Source: Gammaproteobacteria bacterium
GTDB lineage: Bacteria > Pseudomonadota > Gammaproteobacteria > Steroidobacterales > Rariloculaceae
Direction: 5' to 3'
NCBI GenBank assembly: GCA_004357505.1
Contig: SMWC01000027.1
Span: forward strand, 1 to 8,666
Length of the DNA stretch: 8,666 nt
Shown here: in pieces, positions 5,880 through 8,666 of the stretch
Numbering within the stretch: the stretch's first letter is position 1
Layout of the letters: each line of letters begins with the position of its first letter
Notes under the pieces: model-generated
Databases searched by the model: none
Told to the model about the DNA's origin: nothing
What the model saw: only the letters and a program-made list of their open reading frames with translations
Position numbers and translations under genes: made by a program

Positions 5880-6908
5880 TTACGGTCGGGACAATTCGGA
5901 TTCGTTGTGCACCGTCTCGATCAGGGCCTCGACACTCTCTAGCGGCGTGTCCGGCAGGATGCCGTGGCCGAGATTGACGATATGACCTAAGGCGTCGACG
6001 CGTTGCAGCAACTCGGTCACGGCCGCACGGGTCGGTGCGGCGCCGCCGAGCAGGATGGCCGGATCGATATTGCCCTGTACAGCGCGCCGGTCTTGAAAGC
6101 GGCCCTGCACAGCGGCGAGATCGACACGCCAATCCACGGCCAGAACTTCGGCAGGCAGGTCGGCGTAGGCTTCCACGAGGTGCGGAGCGTTTTGTAGGAA
6201 TAAGATCCTCGGTATGCCCGCATTTCCGACAGCCTCGAGCAGCGCCTGCAGGTGCGGCCGTATCAGCCGTTCCCAATCGGCCAGCGACAACAAGCCGGCC
6301 CAGGAGTCAAAGATCTGCACGGCGTCGGCGCCGGCGCGCGCCTGATTGAGCAGATAATGCACCATCAGATCGGCGAGCCGCGCGAGCAGTGCGTCTAGCG
6401 CGGCAGGCTCGGCAGCGGCGAAGGCGCGCAGGGTTGGGAAGTCTTTGACGCCGCGGCCTTCGACGAGATACGCGGCCAGTGTCCACGGTGCGCCGCAGAA
6501 ACCCAACAGCGCAGTCTCGTCGGGCAACTCCGCCCGCGTTTGTTTCAGCGCAGTCATGACTTCGGGCGCAATCGTTTCTGGATCGACATCGTGCAACGCA
6601 TCCACACCCGCCTGGTCGCGGATTGGGTTGGCGACGACCGGTCCCGGATCGAATTCGAACTCGACGCCCAACGCGGGCAGCGGGCTCATGATGTCCGCGA
6701 ACACGATCGCCGCATCCAGCGGAAAGCGTTGGCACGGCAACAACGTGATTTCGGTCGCAAGATCCGCGGAGGAGGCGAGTTCCTTGAACGAATACCGTCG
6801 CCGCAGCTCGCGATACTCTGGCAGGTAGCGGCCGGCCTGGCGCATGATCCATACCGGCCGGCGCGCTGTCGATTTGCAGTCGATCGCTTGTAACAGCAGC
6901 TTGCTCAC
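5880..6908 (-). CDS. hemE: Uroporphyrinogen III decarboxylase
   Basis: This 342-residue cytoplasmic enzyme removes four acetate carboxyls from uroporphyrinogen III to give coproporphyrinogen III. Both family signatures are present: RPVWIMRQAGRYLPEYR at 17-33 and GFCGAPWTLAAYLVEG at 136-151. The substrate-binding Asp72 sits in FADIMSPLPALG, Tyr147 in the second signature, and His315 in NLGHGILPDTPLE. Length matches the usual 340-355. The GTG at 6908 is chosen because SKLLLQAIDCKSTARRPVW aligns with known N-termini; the frame stays open upstream, but that part lies inside the response regulator gene and looks non-coding. The gap to the regulator stop is 10 bp, with no strong Shine-Dalgarno. HemE is shared by protoporphyrin and coproporphyrin routes. 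Here it heads the enzyme block and competes with CysG-dependent siroheme synthesis for uroporphyrinogen III. Confidence 0.95.
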   Translation of the reverse strand: MSKLLLQAIDCKSTARRPVWIMRQAGRYLPEYRELRRRYSFKELASSADLATEITLLPCQRFPLDAAIVFADIMSPLPALGVEFEFDPGPVVANPIRDQAGVDALHDVDPETIAPEVMTALKQTRAELPDETALLGFCGAPWTLAAYLVEGRGVKDFPTLRAFAAAEPAALDALLARLADLMVHYLLNQARAGADAVQIFDSWAGLLSLADWERLIRPHLQALLEAVGNAGIPRILFLQNAPHLVEAYADLPAEVLAVDWRVDLAAVQGRFQDRRAVQGNIDPAILLGGAAPTRAAVTELLQRVDALGHIVNLGHGILPDTPLESVEALIETVHNESELSRP

Positions 6909-6918
6909 AACGCGGGGC

Positions 6919-7635
6919 TCATTCTGTGGCAGTCTCGGGTTCGAGAGTAAAGCGGTAGCCGACGCCGCGTACCGTGTGGAAGTGCTCGGGTGCTTCGGGG
7001 TTGCGCTCGAAACGGCGGCGTAAGCGGACGATGAAGTTGTCGATCGTGCGCGTCGACGGGAACACTTCGTAGCCCCAGACCTTATCGAGGATCTCCTCGC
7101 GCGGCACGATCGTGCCGAGTTGCTCGGCAAGCACTTTCATGATCATGGCTTCCTTATGCGTGAGCGCATGTTCGCTGCCGTCCCAGGCACGCGCATGATA
7201 AGTATGAAAGTCGATTTCGTTGCCGCCGAAGCTTAACCGAGCCGTACTGCGGTTGTACCAGTCGCTGCGTCTTAATATTGCGGCGACTCTGAGCAACAGC
7301 TCCTTAAGATGAAAGGGTTTGGCGAGATAGTCATCGCCGCCGGCTTCGAGCCCGCGGATGCGATCGGCGGCATCGCCCTTCACAGTCAGGAACAGCACCG
7401 GCGTCTGCAATCCGTCGGCGCGAATTTCTTCGCACACCTTAAGGCCATCGAGCTTCGGCATCATGACGTCGAGCAGAATCAGATCGAACGAACCGGCGCG
7501 AATCTTTTTCAGGCCCTGCTCACCGTCATGCGCGATCTCGGTGTCATAGCCTTCGGCCTGCAGATTCTCGCGGATGCCAGCGGCTAAATGTTCCTCGTCG
7601 TCGACGACGAGTATTCGTGCCGGGGTGCGGCTCAT
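6919..7635 (-). CDS. OmpR/PhoB-family response regulator, first regulator of the heme operon
   Basis: This 238-residue protein has a receiver domain (about 1-120) and a C-terminal winged helix (about 130-231). Receiver residues are Asp12/Asp13 in ILVVDDEEH, phosphoacceptor Asp56 in LILLDVMMP, Thr84 in LFLTVKG and Lys106 in DYLAKPFH. The DNA-binding part shows LTHKEAMIMKVLAEQLG, ILDKVWGYE and RTIDNFIVRLRRRFE...HTVRGVGYRF, typical of the OmpR group. The ATG at 7635 overlaps the kinase stop as ATGA, and SRTPARILVVDD is a normal receiver opening. An ATG at 7656 would add seven residues. Phosphorylation by the upstream kinase is the expected control. Targets cannot be read from the window, but lying 10 bp before hemE suggests a role in heme homeostasis or at least co-expression with heme synthesis. 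Confidence 0.93.
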   Translation of the reverse strand: MSRTPARILVVDDEEHLAAGIRENLQAEGYDTEIAHDGEQGLKKIRAGSFDLILLDVMMPKLDGLKVCEEIRADGLQTPVLFLTVKGDAADRIRGLEAGGDDYLAKPFHLKELLLRVAAILRRSDWYNRSTARLSFGGNEIDFHTYHARAWDGSEHALTHKEAMIMKVLAEQLGTIVPREEILDKVWGYEVFPSTRTIDNFIVRLRRRFERNPEAPEHFHTVRGVGYRFTLEPETATE

Positions 7636-8666
7636 GAGCTTCGCGTCCCGGGCCATGACACCGTCAGCGTGGCGCCCTTACCCGGGCCTTCGCTTTCGGC
7701 CGTGATCCGTGCGTTGGACAGCTCGACGAGTCGCCGGACGATGTACAAGCCCAAACCGGTGCCCGGCGTCGAGCGGCGCAATTCGTCACCGAGCCGATAG
7801 AATTTCTCGAAAATCATCGCGGCGTCCTCGGGCGGGAAGCCCAGGCCATCGTCCGCGACGGAGAACTGCACCCGCGATCCAGCCCGCGCGGCGTGCAGCC
7901 GGATGGCGTTGCCGTGGCCGGCGATGCAGGCTTTCACGGCGTTGTCGAGCAAATTCCGCAATACGGTCTCGAGCGTGGTGCGGTCGGCTTCGATGCGCAG
8001 ATCTGCCGGTACGTCGATCTGTATCTCGATATTATTGTGCCGGGCGCGATCGGCGAATTCTTCGACGCACGATTCGGCTACGCCGCGCAATTGCAGATCT
8101 TCAGGCGCGAGCTCCATACGGCCTTCCTCGACACGCGTCGTGTCGAGCAGGTTATCGACCATGCGCAGCAGCCGCTCGCCATCGTCGAGCAGCCGGCGTC
8201 CTAAGCGTTGGGTATCGGGATCGCTGACGCGTAGCAGCAGCGTCTCGGTCGACAGCCGCATGCTCGCAAGCGGACTCTTGAACTCGTGTGACACGGCGGC
8301 GAGAAAGTTCTGCTGCCGTGCGCGCAGCTCCGCATCGTGGCGGATCGTGCGTGTCAGGACCGTCAGACCGCCCAGCAACACCAGCAGAAAAAAGCCACCT
8401 TCCCAGATGACGCGATTGATACGCGACGAGGTTTCGTTATCGAGCACCGCAGCCACATCCGCGTTGACACTGGCCGTGTTCGTCTCGGCTGAGATATCCA
8501 GATGTGGCAGCAGCGCCTCCCAGGTTTCCGCGTCGTTGGCGTAAAAGGCGGTCACGACCAGCGCGTCGGCTTCGTACAGCTCGACGAACTGGTCGTGCAC
8601 GTTACGGGTGTAGGTGATGTCAGCCGTGATCCACCATGCAACCTGCGCGATCGAGATCAGCAGCAG
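7632..8666 (-). CDS. Membrane sensor histidine kinase, N-terminus outside the window
   Basis: The last 344 residues of a sensor kinase are visible. The end of a first membrane helix (LLLISIAQVAWWI) runs off the edge. About 70 residues of probable extracytoplasmic sensor follow, then a second helix GGFFLLVLLGGLTVL at visible residues 90-104. No HAMP domain is evident. HisKA has AAVSHEFKSPLASMRLS with phosphoacceptor His127 (codon 8286-8288). The ATPase domain has the N box LRNLLDNAVKA, G1 VADDGLGFPPED, F box IFEKFYRLG and G2 TPGTGLGLYIVRRL. It should autophosphorylate and pass phosphate to the regulator whose start overlaps its stop by 4 bp. The sensor has no motif I recognise and only ordinary charged and aromatic residues, so the signal is unknown. 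Heme, redox or envelope stress are guesses from context. Confidence 0.93.
   Translation of the reverse strand: MLLISIAQVAWWITADITYTRNVHDQFVELYEADALVVTAFYANDAETWEALLPHLDISAETNTASVNADVAAVLDNETSSRINRVIWEGGFFLLVLLGGLTVLTRTIRHDAELRARQQNFLAAVSHEFKSPLASMRLSTETLLLRVSDPDTQRLGRRLLDDGERLLRMVDNLLDTTRVEEGRMELAPEDLQLRGVAESCVEEFADRARHNNIEIQIDVPADLRIEADRTTLETVLRNLLDNAVKACIAGHGNAIRLHAARAGSRVQFSVADDGLGFPPEDAAMIFEKFYRLGDELRRSTPGTGLGLYIVRRLVELSNARITAESEGPGKGATLTVSWPGTRSS

Noticed and set aside
6909..7130. Possible 74-residue N-terminal extension of HemE.
   Set aside because: It overlaps the response regulator coding region, is Ser/Arg-rich like an out-of-frame translation, and HemE has normal length from the GTG at 6908.

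Overview
The window reads as chromosome of a GC-rich, Gram-negative bacterium, most likely a gammaproteobacterium. The strongest taxonomic signal is a CysB regulator that keeps the Escherichia coli CysB ligand residues at the same positions, next to cysG and a thioredoxin-type PAPS reductase (cysH). Both ends cut genes: cysG on the left and a sensor histidine kinase on the right. I see no mobile element, CRISPR array, tRNA or rRNA.

Left part (1-2517), assimilatory sulfate reduction. The N-terminal part of siroheme synthase (cysG, minus strand) and cysB (plus strand) diverge from a 276-bp intergenic region. That region holds a sigma70-like promoter overlapping a perfect 13-bp dyad of the LysR T-N11-A type, and a 17-codon reading frame that contains cysteine codons and ends inside the cysB start codon. 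cysH lies on the minus strand and converges on cysB.

Right part (2695-8666), one tightly packed minus-strand operon. In transcription order it holds a sensor kinase (partial), an OmpR-type response regulator, hemE (uroporphyrinogen decarboxylase), a chlorite-dismutase-family coproheme decarboxylase (hemQ/chdC), a ferrochelatase of the Gram-positive coproporphyrin type (hemH/cpfC) and a monoamine-oxidase-like flavoenzyme. Junctions are a 4-bp overlap or gaps of 2-22 bp. Read as a pathway, HemE makes coproporphyrinogen III, the flavoenzyme is placed to oxidise it to coproporphyrin III, CpfC inserts iron and ChdC decarboxylates coproheme to heme b. This is the coproporphyrin-dependent heme route, best known from Firmicutes and Actinobacteria. 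Here it sits beside a proteobacterial cysteine regulon and downstream of its own two-component system.

The two halves share a metabolite. Uroporphyrinogen III is drawn to heme by HemE and, after methylation, to siroheme by CysG for sulfite reductase. The main points for follow-up are the pathway type in this host, the flavoenzyme in the oxidase slot, the kinase/regulator pair in a heme operon, and the cysB leader.
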